Source: an uncultured Clostridium sp. (GTDB lineage: Bacteria > Bacillota > Clostridia > Lachnospirales > Lachnospiraceae). Taken from it: a stretch of DNA of 37,538 nucleotides. Under the pieces are notes generated by a model. It ran no database searches, was not told where the DNA came from, and saw only the letters and a list, made by a program, of their open reading frames with translations. Position numbers and translations under genes: made by a program. The stretch spans positions 1 to 37,538 of the forward strand of contig URFM01000037.1 of assembly GCA_900547035.1 (NCBI GenBank), in the 5' to 3' direction. Below, in pieces: positions 24,912-32,544 of the stretch (its first letter is position 1; every line of letters begins with the position of its first letter).

Positions 24912-25592
24912 ATGACAAAACAGGAACTGGCTCTTGAAATAATCGAGCGTCTGAAAAGGGAGTATCCAGACGCGGGATGTACGCTGGATTACAATCAGGC
25001 GTGGAAATTGCTGGTCAGCGTGCGGTTGGCCGCTCAGTGTACGGATGCCCGGGTTAATGTGGTGGTTCAGGAGCTGTACAAGAAATATTCGGATGTAGAG
25101 GCGTTGGCAAAAGCGCCGGTGGAGGAAATTGAAAGAATTGTAAAGCCCTGTGGGCTGGGTAAAAGCAAGGCTAGGGATATCAGCGCCTGTATGAAAATTT
25201 TGCGGGATCAGTATGGGGGAAAGGTTCCCGATCAGTTTGAGGCCCTTTTACAGCTGCCTGGGGTCGGAAGGAAAAGCGCCAATCTGATTATGGGGGATGT
25301 GTTTGGAAAACCGGCGATTGTAACGGATACTCATTGTATCCGTCTGGTAAATCGTATGGGGCTGGTCGATGGCATCAAGGAACCGAAAAAGGTGGAAATG
25401 GCATTGTGGAAACTGATTCCGCCAAAGGAGGGCAGCGATTTCTGTCATCGCCTGGTTTATCATGGAAGGGATGTCTGCACCGCCAGGACAAAGCCGTTTT
25501 GCAGCCGATGTTGTTTAAAGGATATTTGTCCCAAGATCGGGGTGGACGAGATGAACCAGGAAACGAAGTCAGGGACAAAAGAAATGAGATAA
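24912..25592 (+). CDS. nth: Endonuclease III (DNA glycosylase/AP lyase)
   Basis: The start is set at ATG 24912 (226 residues), downstream of the mapped-by-eye promoter. The enzyme removes oxidised pyrimidines in base-excision repair. The helix-hairpin-helix LPGVGRKSANLIMGDVFG contains the catalytic Lys 121, and IVTDTHCIRL the catalytic Asp 139. The [4Fe-4S] loop has Cys 189, 197, 200 and 206. The first spacing is seven residues (CTARTKPFC) instead of the usual six; the others are standard (two and five). AAGGAAAGG is the nearest ribosome-site-like sequence, rather far from the ATG. A small orphan gene follows 17 bp downstream. Confidence 0.93.
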   Translation: MTKQELALEIIERLKREYPDAGCTLDYNQAWKLLVSVRLAAQCTDARVNVVVQELYKKYSDVEALAKAPVEEIERIVKPCGLGKSKARDISACMKILRDQYGGKVPDQFEALLQLPGVGRKSANLIMGDVFGKPAIVTDTHCIRLVNRMGLVDGIKEPKKVEMALWKLIPPKEGSDFCHRLVYHGRDVCTARTKPFCSRCCLKDICPKIGVDEMNQETKSGTKEMR

Positions 25593-25609
25593 AACCGGAG
25601 GACAGGAAA

Positions 25610-25936
25610 ATGGGAAGAGGATGGCTGGATTTTCGAAGCCGAGAGGAAAAAGAACGGGATTATCGTGAATTCACGGAACGAGTGTTTCCGGGCGGAGTAG
25701 AGCATAAAAAGAGGGTAAGAGACCGATTAAAGGAACTTTTGCCAAAGGAAGATGTAACATATGTATTTATGTATTATGTGGCATTGAAGGATTTGATGGT
25801 AAGAAGACCCACTGTGACATATGAAGAGGCAATGCGCCAGGTATGCAGCGAAATCCGGGTGCTTCGAATGAAACCTGAGATAGAAGCGGCGATTCGCCAG
25901 GTACTGGAGGAAGACCAGAGAAAAGAGGGGGAATAA
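25610..25936 (+). CDS. Small conserved-looking protein of unknown function
   Basis: A 108-residue protein that I do not recognise. CCGGAGGA precedes ATG 25610 by 7-8 bases. It is highly charged and predicted mainly helical, with FRSREEKERDYREF near the N-terminus, a more hydrophobic centre (DVTYVFMYYVALKDLMV, residues about 48-64) and an acidic-basic C-terminus. It has no signal peptide and no Cys. It sits 17 bp after nth and before a strong terminator, so it is co-transcribed with nth; a link to DNA repair would be guesswork. The longer in-frame ORF from 25334 lies inside nth and is not believed. Confidence 0.75.
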   Translation: MGRGWLDFRSREEKERDYREFTERVFPGGVEHKKRVRDRLKELLPKEDVTYVFMYYVALKDLMVRRPTVTYEEAMRQVCSEIRVLRMKPEIEAAIRQVLEEDQRKEGE

Positions 25937-25963
25937 GAGGGGGAGATACCCCCTCTTTTTTTT
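25937..25963 (+). terminator. Terminator of the nth operon
   Basis: Stem GAGGGGG (25937-25943) / CCCCCTC (25949-25955), loop AGATA, followed by eight T. Confidence 0.95.
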
Positions 25964-25990
25964 GTTCACAAAAATTTCATTTTGCTTTCA

Positions 25991-26019
25991 TTGACAATTA
26001 ACGGCAGATGTGGTTTACT
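25991..26019 (+). promoter_or_regulatory. Promoter of the tetR-tolC operon
   Basis: TTGACA (25991-25996), 17-base spacer and TTTACT (26014-26019). Transcription would start near 26026, inside the first operator. Confidence 0.72.
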
Positions 26020-26025
26020 TTACAA

Positions 26026-26057
26026 GTGACAGGGTGTCATTTGTGACAGCGTGTCAT
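26026..26057 (+). promoter_or_regulatory. Two tandem palindromic operators for the TetR regulator
   Basis: TGACA-GGG-TGTCA (26027-26039) is followed by TGACA-GCG-TGTCA (26044-26056). The flanking bases are also alike (G before, T after). The two sites are 17 bp apart. They lie between the -10 and the regulator gene, which fits autorepression by a TetR dimer pair. Confidence 0.8.
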
Positions 26058-26119
26058 CTGCCTGTTTTCCTGAAACAATTGGCACAAAATACAAAAGACA
26101 GCAAAAAGGAAGGGATCAC

Positions 26120-26743
26120 ATGCCAACCCAGCGTTTTTTTAATCTGAAGGAGGAAAAACGCAGAGCAATTTTGGATGCTGCGTTTCATGAATTTTCCAGA
26201 ACCTCCTATTCCAATGCCTCCATTAATCAGATTATTAAGGAAGCGGATATTTCCAGGGGAAGTTTTTATACGTATTTTGAGGATAAGGACGATCTGATGC
26301 GTTATTTGGTGCGGGACTTTAAGGAGAGCTGCAAACAGAGAATTCTGGAGGTCCTGGATCAATGTCAGGGAAATCCTTTTGAAACGGTGCTGCATCTTCT
26401 GAAGGAACTTATGGAGCGCAAGGAGCCGGAAGCCGCATACTCTTTGTATAAGAATTCCCTTATGGAGATGAACATGGTCCATCAGAACCAGCTTTTAGGA
26501 GTGGATCATTTTGGACAAGGCGGGAAGGAGCAAAAACAGTTTATTCATGAACTGATGGCCCATATCGACCAGAAGCAGTTCCCAGTGGAAGACGAAGAAA
26601 AAGCGGCCTGCCTGATCGAAATGATGTTTGTAATTGCGGTAAAGGCGGTTACTACATATTATATGGGAGCGGCAAAAGAACAGGAGATCCTTCGTTCTGC
26701 CAGAAATCAGATGAATATATTGAAAAACGGGGCGTTTGCCTGA
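26120..26743 (+). CDS. TetR/AcrR-family regulator
   Basis: ATG 26120 (207 residues) has AAGGAAGGGA upstream; the longer in-frame ORF from 26051 begins within the operators. The N-terminal HTH domain spans residues about 14-60, with INQIIKEADISRGSFYTYF forming the recognition region. The C-terminal ligand-binding domain is helical and unassigned. Two matching palindromes lie in its promoter, so it probably represses itself and the two downstream genes; the first begins 26 bp after its stop. Regulators of this type commonly control efflux genes and respond to the exported compound. Confidence 0.92.
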   Translation: MPTQRFFNLKEEKRRAILDAAFHEFSRTSYSNASINQIIKEADISRGSFYTYFEDKDDLMRYLVRDFKESCKQRILEVLDQCQGNPFETVLHLLKELMERKEPEAAYSLYKNSLMEMNMVHQNQLLGVDHFGQGGKEQKQFIHELMAHIDQKQFPVEDEEKAACLIEMMFVIAVKAVTTYYMGAAKEQEILRSARNQMNILKNGAFA

Positions 26744-26769
26744 CCACCAATTTGGAAAGGAAGAGAAAA

Positions 26770-28008
26770 ATGAAAAAAAATAGAAGCAAGCATACATCAA
26801 AAAGAACAACAGCCGCGCTGACATTGGCCGCCTTGATGGCGGCGTCAGGACCGGCTGCGGCTTACGGGGCAGATAAGCCAAATGATAACCTGGTGGATGT
26901 GGAGGCTCCGAGACCTGATTACAACCAGGATTTGAGTCCGTCCTTCGCTTACTCAGAGGAGAAATGGGCTTCCCTGCGGGATAACGTGATGGAGTATGGG
27001 GAACTGGCGGATCTGATTCACGAATACAATCCTACGGTAAGAAGCAACCGGTCTTCCTACAATGATATGCGGAATAAAGATATCAATGACGTCTATGATG
27101 AGTTGATGAATGACATTGACGATATTTGGGATGCTGCGGATGCAGCAGGGTCAGATGATGATGCGGCGGCTACTATTACAGAGGCTACCTTGAACTTTCA
27201 AGCCAATAGCCTGAGACAGCAGGCAGACAACAACTACCAGGATCCCGAGATGCAGAAGATCCAGTATGATCAGGCGGAGGCGAACTTGGTCTACCAGGCC
27301 CAACAGCTGATGGCGACCTATGAGCAGTCAGGTTATAATTTGTCCTATCTTCAGAATACAAAGAACCTTCTGGAAACTCAGTACAATATCGTCCAGGCCC
27401 AGAGAAATGTAGGGATGGCTACGGATACGGACGTTCTGAACGCCCAGAAGAATGTTCAGGACCAGGAAGCGTCCATTCTGTCCGCTCAGAAATCAGCGGA
27501 TAACGTCCACCGCCAGCTTTGTCTAATGCTGGGATGGCAGGTGGATTCACAGCCGGAGATCCGGTCTCTGCCGGAACCGGATTTAAGCCGGATTGATGCC
27601 ATGAACCCTGCCGCGGATCTGGAAAAGGCGGTAGCCAATAATTATGACGTGCGTTATTACAACAAGATGTACAACAATGTAACAACGGAGGAATTGAAGG
27701 AATCTACCCAGGCTTCTAGAGAAAACGCGGAAGATACGGTGGCCCGTTCTTTAAACAGCCAGTACAACACCGTGCTTACCGCCAGGGATACTCTGAATAC
27801 GGCTCAGTCTCAGCTGGCTTTGGCTCAAACGAATCTCAATACAGCTGCCACCCAGCTGGCGGTGGGGACTATTACCCAGGCCGACTACCAGAGTATGGAG
27901 AACAGCCTTCAGTCGGCTCAAAACAGCGTCCGTTCTGCAAAACTGCAGCTGCAATTGGCTATGGACGGATATGACTGGATTGTAAATGGACTGACTCTGT
28001 CCAACTAA
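26770..28008 (+). CDS. Secreted TolC-family protein 1, apparently without barrel strands
   Basis: ATG 26770 (412 residues) has GGAAAGGAAG upstream. The signal peptide ends near residue 33 (AAAYGA). The mature protein is long-helical and Gln/Asn/Ala-rich. Two TolC-type repeats are seen. Near 214 is GMATDTDVLNAQKNV, matching E. coli TolC's GLVAITDVQNA. Near 365 is GTITQADYQSMENSLQSA, matching the second TolC repeat. In E. coli TolC, beta strands of the outer-membrane barrel interrupt each half. Here those places hold a short acidic linker (near 105-120) and a continuous helix-like stretch (near 290-320). No lipobox or LPXTG anchor is visible. Confidence 0.78.
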   Translation: MKKNRSKHTSKRTTAALTLAALMAASGPAAAYGADKPNDNLVDVEAPRPDYNQDLSPSFAYSEEKWASLRDNVMEYGELADLIHEYNPTVRSNRSSYNDMRNKDINDVYDELMNDIDDIWDAADAAGSDDDAAATITEATLNFQANSLRQQADNNYQDPEMQKIQYDQAEANLVYQAQQLMATYEQSGYNLSYLQNTKNLLETQYNIVQAQRNVGMATDTDVLNAQKNVQDQEASILSAQKSADNVHRQLCLMLGWQVDSQPEIRSLPEPDLSRIDAMNPAADLEKAVANNYDVRYYNKMYNNVTTEELKESTQASRENAEDTVARSLNSQYNTVLTARDTLNTAQSQLALAQTNLNTAATQLAVGTITQADYQSMENSLQSAQNSVRSAKLQLQLAMDGYDWIVNGLTLSN

Positions 28009-28026
28009 GAGATGGAGGAGATTGGA

Positions 28027-29250
28027 ATGAAGAAGAAACAACAGAGATGGAAAAGGGCTGGTGCCTTGACGTTGGCTGTTTTGCTGGGATGTATGGCCCC
28101 AGGGACTGTCTTTGGAGCGGAAATCGATGGGCTGACGCCGGAGAAAGAGGCCAGACTGAATGACAACCAGATTGAGTACGACGAGTGGTTTGACCTGCTG
28201 AAGTATAAATACGGTCCCATGCGCAGCGCTTATAAGCAGCTGGAGCAGTCCTTGGATAACAGCAGCACTATTACAATAGAAACCAGCTTGATGGCGGATG
28301 ACCTGATGCGTCAGGCAGATGAACTGGAGGATTCCATGGCGGGACTGCCCCAGGAGCAGAAGGCAGCTTTAAGGACTCAGATCAATCTGCTGAGGGCAAC
28401 AGCCAGATCCACCCGCAATTCACTGTTTTTTAGCAATCAACAGATGGACTCGACAAGAGAATCCTCTTTGCGTACGCTGGACCGCTCCACCAACGGAATA
28501 GTTTACCAGGTGGAAGGACTGATGAACCAGTATCAGCAGCTTCTTTCCCAACGGCAAATTGCGGCGAAATCCGTAGAGCTGTCCCAGAAGGCCCGTGATC
28601 TTCAGGTGCAGATGGAGGCTCAGGGGATGGCGGTAGGTGCGGATGTTCTTTCTGCCGCAACCCAGCTCTCGAGTGCTCAGGATCAGCTGAAAGCTCTGGA
28701 CGACGCCATTGCCAGCATGAGAGACAGTCTCTTCAGCTTTGCCGGGGCTAGTGCGGATCAGAATCCCCAAATCGGGGCGGTGCCGGCGGCGGACCCGGCG
28801 GCAGTGGCAGCCATTGATTTTGCAGGAGACATTGAAAAAGCGGTAAATAATAATTATAATATTATTTCTCTGCGTTCCAGCAATACCAGCGCTCAAGGGT
28901 TGATGGAACAGCAGTTCTTGAAATCAACGACTGACAAAAAGAATCGTCTGCGCAACCTGGAGTATGCGGAAAACCAGGTCCGTTCTAATGTGCAGACCCT
29001 CTACGATGATGTGATGGAAAAAAAGACTCTCTACGACTCCGCTTCTACTGCCTGGCAGAGCGCCCAAAATACCTGGAATGCGGTTCAGGTCCAGAGACAG
29101 ACAGGAATGCTCAGCGATGTTCAGTATCTTCAGCAGGAGCTGGCCTACCTTCAGGCCAAGTCTCAGATGGAATGCGCGGACTTAAACCTTCAGCAGTCCA
29201 TGCGCAGCTATGAATGGGCTGTAAAAGGAGTGGAGGTAACGGCACAGTGA
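28027..29250 (+). CDS. Secreted TolC-family protein 2, apparently without barrel strands
   Basis: ATG 28027 (407 residues) has GGAGGAG upstream. A signal peptide ends near residue 31 (GTVFGAE). The body is coiled-coil-like, with TolC-type repeats GMAVGADVLSAATQLSSAQ near 199 and GMLSDVQYLQQELAYLQA near 359. As in its neighbour, the barrel-strand insertions of proteobacterial TolC are absent. The two proteins are of equal length and similar layout but diverged in sequence, so they are old paralogues that could form a mixed tube. It starts 18 bp after the first gene and is followed by a terminator. No adaptor or pump gene is adjacent. Confidence 0.76.
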   Translation: MKKKQQRWKRAGALTLAVLLGCMAPGTVFGAEIDGLTPEKEARLNDNQIEYDEWFDLLKYKYGPMRSAYKQLEQSLDNSSTITIETSLMADDLMRQADELEDSMAGLPQEQKAALRTQINLLRATARSTRNSLFFSNQQMDSTRESSLRTLDRSTNGIVYQVEGLMNQYQQLLSQRQIAAKSVELSQKARDLQVQMEAQGMAVGADVLSAATQLSSAQDQLKALDDAIASMRDSLFSFAGASADQNPQIGAVPAADPAAVAAIDFAGDIEKAVNNNYNIISLRSSNTSAQGLMEQQFLKSTTDKKNRLRNLEYAENQVRSNVQTLYDDVMEKKTLYDSASTAWQSAQNTWNAVQVQRQTGMLSDVQYLQQELAYLQAKSQMECADLNLQQSMRSYEWAVKGVEVTAQ

Positions 29251-29255
29251 CGATA

Positions 29256-29304
29256 AAAAGGGAAAGGGCCTTCCGGGAATGCCGGAGGGAGAGCTTTCCC
29301 TTTT
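29256..29304 (+). terminator. Terminator of the tetR-tolC operon
   Basis: Outer stem AAAAGGGAAAG (29256-29266) / CTTTCCCTTTT (29294-29304), with an inner TTCCGG/CCGGAG extension. The stretch 29305-29416 is AT-rich with no gene seen. Confidence 0.85.
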
Positions 29305-29416
29305 CCTATGCTCTTAAGAAAATTAAGGCAAAAGTCGGATTTGGTCGAATAAATTACGAAAAAAATAATAATATAAAAAAATTGCAAGAAAAAAGTAATA
29401 AAAATAGAAAATCGTC

Positions 29417-29445
29417 TTGCTTTATTGAAAAAACAGTGATATGAT
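29417..29445 (+). promoter_or_regulatory. Sigma-A promoter of the HPr-like gene
   Basis: TTGCTT (29417-29422), 17-base spacer and TATGAT (29440-29445), 70 bases before the start codon. Confidence 0.78.
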
Positions 29446-29514
29446 TTTAGTAGCGGAAATATAATATTTTTGAGGAGCGTGGTAACAGTTCAGAGCTTGA
29501 AATGAGGTGAGCAT

Positions 29515-29763
29515 ATGCTGATGCGTCAGGTTGATTTGAAAGCGATGGCGGTAAGACCCATATCCATTTCCTATTTGATACAGACGGCGAATCAGTTTGA
29601 CTGCGATATCTATATGATGAGCAGCAGAGAAAGCGCCAATGTAAAGAATTATGACGAGATGAAGAAAGTCAAGATGAATATGAGCCCGCTGGTTTTCTAC
29701 TTTAAAGGAAGCGATGAGGAGGAAGCTGGAGACCGCATCCAGAGAATTTTTACCTTAAGCTGA
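29515..29763 (+). CDS. HPr-like protein without phosphorylation sites
   Basis: An 82-residue protein with the size and pattern of HPr, the PTS phosphocarrier: an early VRP, then YLIQTANQFDCDIYM, ANVKNYDEM and KGSDEEEAGDRIQRIF at the usual spacings. The protein contains no histidine, so the phosphoryl-accepting His 15 is absent, and the position of the regulatory Ser 46 is Asn (VKN). It therefore cannot act as a PTS carrier and would at most bind partners, as Crh does, but without the Ser switch. AGGTGAG precedes the start. It has its own promoter and terminator and lies alone. Confidence 0.7.
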   Translation: MLMRQVDLKAMAVRPISISYLIQTANQFDCDIYMMSSRESANVKNYDEMKKVKMNMSPLVFYFKGSDEEEAGDRIQRIFTLS

Positions 29764-29812
29764 GTTTGTGAAAAGGAGCGACGGAGAAAGGACATGCAGT
29801 GTACATAAAGCA

Positions 29813-29847
29813 GGAGAGCCTGACAGATTGCAGAGCTCTCCTTTTTT
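29813..29847 (+). terminator. Terminator after the HPr-like gene
   Basis: Stem GGAGAGC (29813-29819) / GCTCTCC (29835-29841), followed by six T. Confidence 0.87.
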
Positions 29848-29869
29848 GCTGCCTTCCTGGGACTGCCGC

Positions 29870-29898
29870 TTGACTTATGGATTATTATCATCTACAAT
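29870..29898 (+). promoter_or_regulatory. Sigma-A promoter of ecfA1-ecfA2-ecfT-truA
   Basis: TTGACT (29870-29875), 17-base spacer and TACAAT (29893-29898), 51 bases before the chosen ecfA1 start. Confidence 0.82.
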
Positions 29899-29948
29899 CT
29901 ATAACAGCCCAAACAGCGGAAATCTGATAAAGAAAAGGAAGCATGGCG

Positions 29949-30857
29949 ATGGGAATTGTAAAGGCCACCAAGCTGATTTTTGAATATGTCAAGCGGGATG
30001 AGCAGGAAAATATTGAAGAAGTGAAGCGCGCTATAGACAATATGGATGTGGACATCAAAAAAGGGGATTTTGTGGCAATTCTGGGGCATAACGGATCTGG
30101 AAAATCTACCTTTGCCAAGCAGATTAACGGGATTCTCATGCCTACAGGAGGAACTGTCCTGGTGTCCGGTATGGATACCAGAGATGAGGATCACATCTGG
30201 GATATCCGAAAAACGGCCGGAATGGTATTTCAGAATCCGGACAATCAGATTATAGGAAATGTGGTGGAGGAAGATGTGGGATTCGGACCGGAGAATTTGG
30301 GGGTTCCCACCGATGAAATTTGGAAACGGGTGGATGAAAGCCTGGAAGCAGTGGGGATGACAGCCTACCGGCTGCAGTCTCCCAACAAGCTTTCCGGCGG
30401 ACAGAAACAGCGGGTTGCCATTGCGGGAGTGATGGCCATGAAGCCCCAGTGTATTATTCTGGACGAGCCTACTGCCATGCTGGACCCAAATGGGCGCAGG
30501 GAGGTAATACGCACCGTCCGGCAGCTAAACGAGAGTCAGGGAGTAACCGTCCTTCTGATTACCCATTATATGGAGGAGGCCACCTGGGCAGACCGGATTA
30601 TTGTCATGGACGATGGCAAAATTGTTATGGACGGGAAGCCAAGGGAAATCTTTTCCAGAGTGCGGGAACTGAAGGAATGCGGACTGGACGTGCCACAGGC
30701 TACGGAGCTGGCCTTTGAGCTGAAAGAAGCAGGAATGCCCCTGCCCGACGGTATCTTGAGCCGGGAAGAGCTGGCGGAGGAGTTAGAGAGAATTTTGGAG
30801 CCCTCTGCGAGAACGCAGGGGAGCGGAAAGGAAACGGGAGAAAAGGATGTCCATTAA
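29949..30857 (+). CDS. ecfA1: ECF transporter ATPase EcfA1
   Basis: ATG 29949 is preferred because AGGAAG ends 7 bases before it; the in-frame ATG 29943 is only one base away. The product is 302 residues. It is one of two ATPases powering group II energy-coupling factor vitamin or metal uptake. Walker A GHNGSGKST lies near 46-54, the signature LSGGQKQR near 148, Walker B CIILDEPTAML near 168 and the H-loop LLITHYMEE near 200. The C-terminal extension is typical. It overlaps ecfA2 by 11 bp. No S component lies nearby, so the module is shared with S proteins encoded elsewhere. Confidence 0.95.
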   Translation: MGIVKATKLIFEYVKRDEQENIEEVKRAIDNMDVDIKKGDFVAILGHNGSGKSTFAKQINGILMPTGGTVLVSGMDTRDEDHIWDIRKTAGMVFQNPDNQIIGNVVEEDVGFGPENLGVPTDEIWKRVDESLEAVGMTAYRLQSPNKLSGGQKQRVAIAGVMAMKPQCIILDEPTAMLDPNGRREVIRTVRQLNESQGVTVLLITHYMEEATWADRIIVMDDGKIVMDGKPREIFSRVRELKECGLDVPQATELAFELKEAGMPLPDGILSREELAEELERILEPSARTQGSGKETGEKDVH

Positions 30858-31716
30858 AGCAGTTGACCTGTGCTTTACCTACGGTGCCGGAACCGCTTTC
30901 GAGCAGCAGGCACTGAAACATGTGAATTTTGAAATACAGGACGGAGAATTTGTAGGACTCATCGGTCACACAGGATCGGGCAAATCCACGTTAATCCAGC
31001 ATTTGAACGGATTGGAGCGGGCTACCAGCGGTCATATTTTTTATAATGGGACAGATATTTACAGCGATGGCTATAATATGAAGGAATTGAGAAGCAAAGT
31101 CGGGTTGGTGTTCCAGTATCCGGAGCACCAGCTTTTTGAAGTAGATGTATTGACTGATGTCTGCTTCGGGCCGAAAAATCAGGGACTAGACCAGGATGAA
31201 GCCAGGGAACGGGCAAAGCAGGCGCTGGCTCTGGTTGGAATGGGACCAGAATATTATGAACAGTCCCCTTTTGAGCTTTCCGGAGGACAGAAACGCCGGG
31301 TTGCGATAGCGGGCGTATTGGCCATGGAGCCGGAGGTGCTGATTTTGGATGAGCCTACGGCAGGTCTGGATCCCAGAGGGCGGGATGATCTGCTGAATAA
31401 GCTGAAAGCCCTTCACGAAGGACGGGGACTTACTATTATTCTGGTGTCCCACAGCATGGAGGATGTGGCGCGGTTCGCGGGCCGTCTGATGGTGATGAAT
31501 CATGGAGAAAAGGTCTTTGACGGAACACCAAAGGAAGTATTTCGTCATTATAAGGAGCTGGAACAAATCGGATTGGCGGCGCCTCAGATTACTTACCTGG
31601 TACACGACTTGAGACATATGGGGCTGGAGATTGACGAGGATATTACTACCGTGCCGGAAGCCAGGGACGCAATCTTAAAGCTGTACCAAAAGCAACAGGA
31701 GAGAGCAGGATGTTAA
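30847..31716 (+). CDS. ecfA2: ECF transporter ATPase EcfA2
   Basis: A 289-residue second ATPase of the ECF module. Walker A GHTGSGKST is at 40-48, the signature LSGGQKRR near 144, Walker B LILDEPTAGLD near 164 and the H-loop ILVSHSMED near 200. It pairs with EcfA1 beneath EcfT. The overlaps with ecfA1 (11 bp) and ecfT (7 bp) show tight translational coupling. Confidence 0.95.
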   Translation: MSIKAVDLCFTYGAGTAFEQQALKHVNFEIQDGEFVGLIGHTGSGKSTLIQHLNGLERATSGHIFYNGTDIYSDGYNMKELRSKVGLVFQYPEHQLFEVDVLTDVCFGPKNQGLDQDEARERAKQALALVGMGPEYYEQSPFELSGGQKRRVAIAGVLAMEPEVLILDEPTAGLDPRGRDDLLNKLKALHEGRGLTIILVSHSMEDVARFAGRLMVMNHGEKVFDGTPKEVFRHYKELEQIGLAAPQITYLVHDLRHMGLEIDEDITTVPEARDAILKLYQKQQERAGC

Positions 31717-32510
31717 GAGATATTACGCTGGGACAATATTATCCGGTGGACTCTGCGGTTCACCGTTTAGACCCAAGGACTAAGCTGTTTGGGACCATGG
31801 TTTATATCATCTCCCTTTTTATCGCCGATAATATTTGGGGATATCTGCTGGCAACGCTGGCACTGGCGGGAGTGATTCATCTTACCAAGGTTCCTTTCGG
31901 TTTTATGGTGCGGGGACTGAAGGCAGTAGTGATTCTGCTGCTGATCAGCGTCAGCTTTAATCTGTTTTTGACCGATGGGGAAACCCTGGTCCGGTTCTGG
32001 ATTTTCCGAATTACCAGAGAGGGGCTGAGCTTGGCTCTGTTTATGGCCCTGCGCCTGATTTATCTGGTAATCGGTTCCTCGGTAATGACCTTGACCACCA
32101 CGCCCAACCAACTGACCGACGGCCTGGAGAAAAGCCTGGGATTTCTGAACAAGGTGAAAGTACCGGTTCACGAGGTTTCCATGATGATGTCGATTGCTTT
32201 GCGCTTTATTCCGATTCTGGTGGAAGAAACAGATAAAATTATGAAAGCCCAGACGGCCAGGGGAGCGGATTTTGAATCTGGAAATCTGATTAAGAAAGCC
32301 AAGGCTATGGTGCCTCTTTTGGTGCCGCTTTTTATCTCTGCCTTTCGTCGGGCAACCGATCTGGCTATGGCGATGGAAGCCCGGTGCTATCGGGGCGGCG
32401 AAGGAAGAACTAAAATGAAGCCTCTTCATTATCAGAAGAGAGACAAGGCGGCCTACTGCCTTTTCGCGGTTTATTTGGCGGCTGCGGTTGCACTGCGGAT
32501 GGCAATTTAA
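31710..32510 (+). CDS. ecfT: ECF transporter transmembrane subunit EcfT
   Basis: A 266-residue membrane protein with about five to six transmembrane segments. DPRTKLFGTMVYII lies near the N-terminus. The two cytoplasmic coupling helices carry the family's A-R-G type motifs: QTARGADFESGN near residue 185 and AMEARCYRGGEGR near 225. It holds the S component against the EcfA1A2 pair. truA follows 34 bp downstream, the conserved order in Firmicutes. Confidence 0.94.
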   Translation: MLRDITLGQYYPVDSAVHRLDPRTKLFGTMVYIISLFIADNIWGYLLATLALAGVIHLTKVPFGFMVRGLKAVVILLLISVSFNLFLTDGETLVRFWIFRITREGLSLALFMALRLIYLVIGSSVMTLTTTPNQLTDGLEKSLGFLNKVKVPVHEVSMMMSIALRFIPILVEETDKIMKAQTARGADFESGNLIKKAKAMVPLLVPLFISAFRRATDLAMAMEARCYRGGEGRTKMKPLHYQKRDKAAYCLFAVYLAAAVALRMAI

Positions 32511-32544
32511 AGTGCCTGTATTTTTTTTATAAAGGAAGGGAAGT

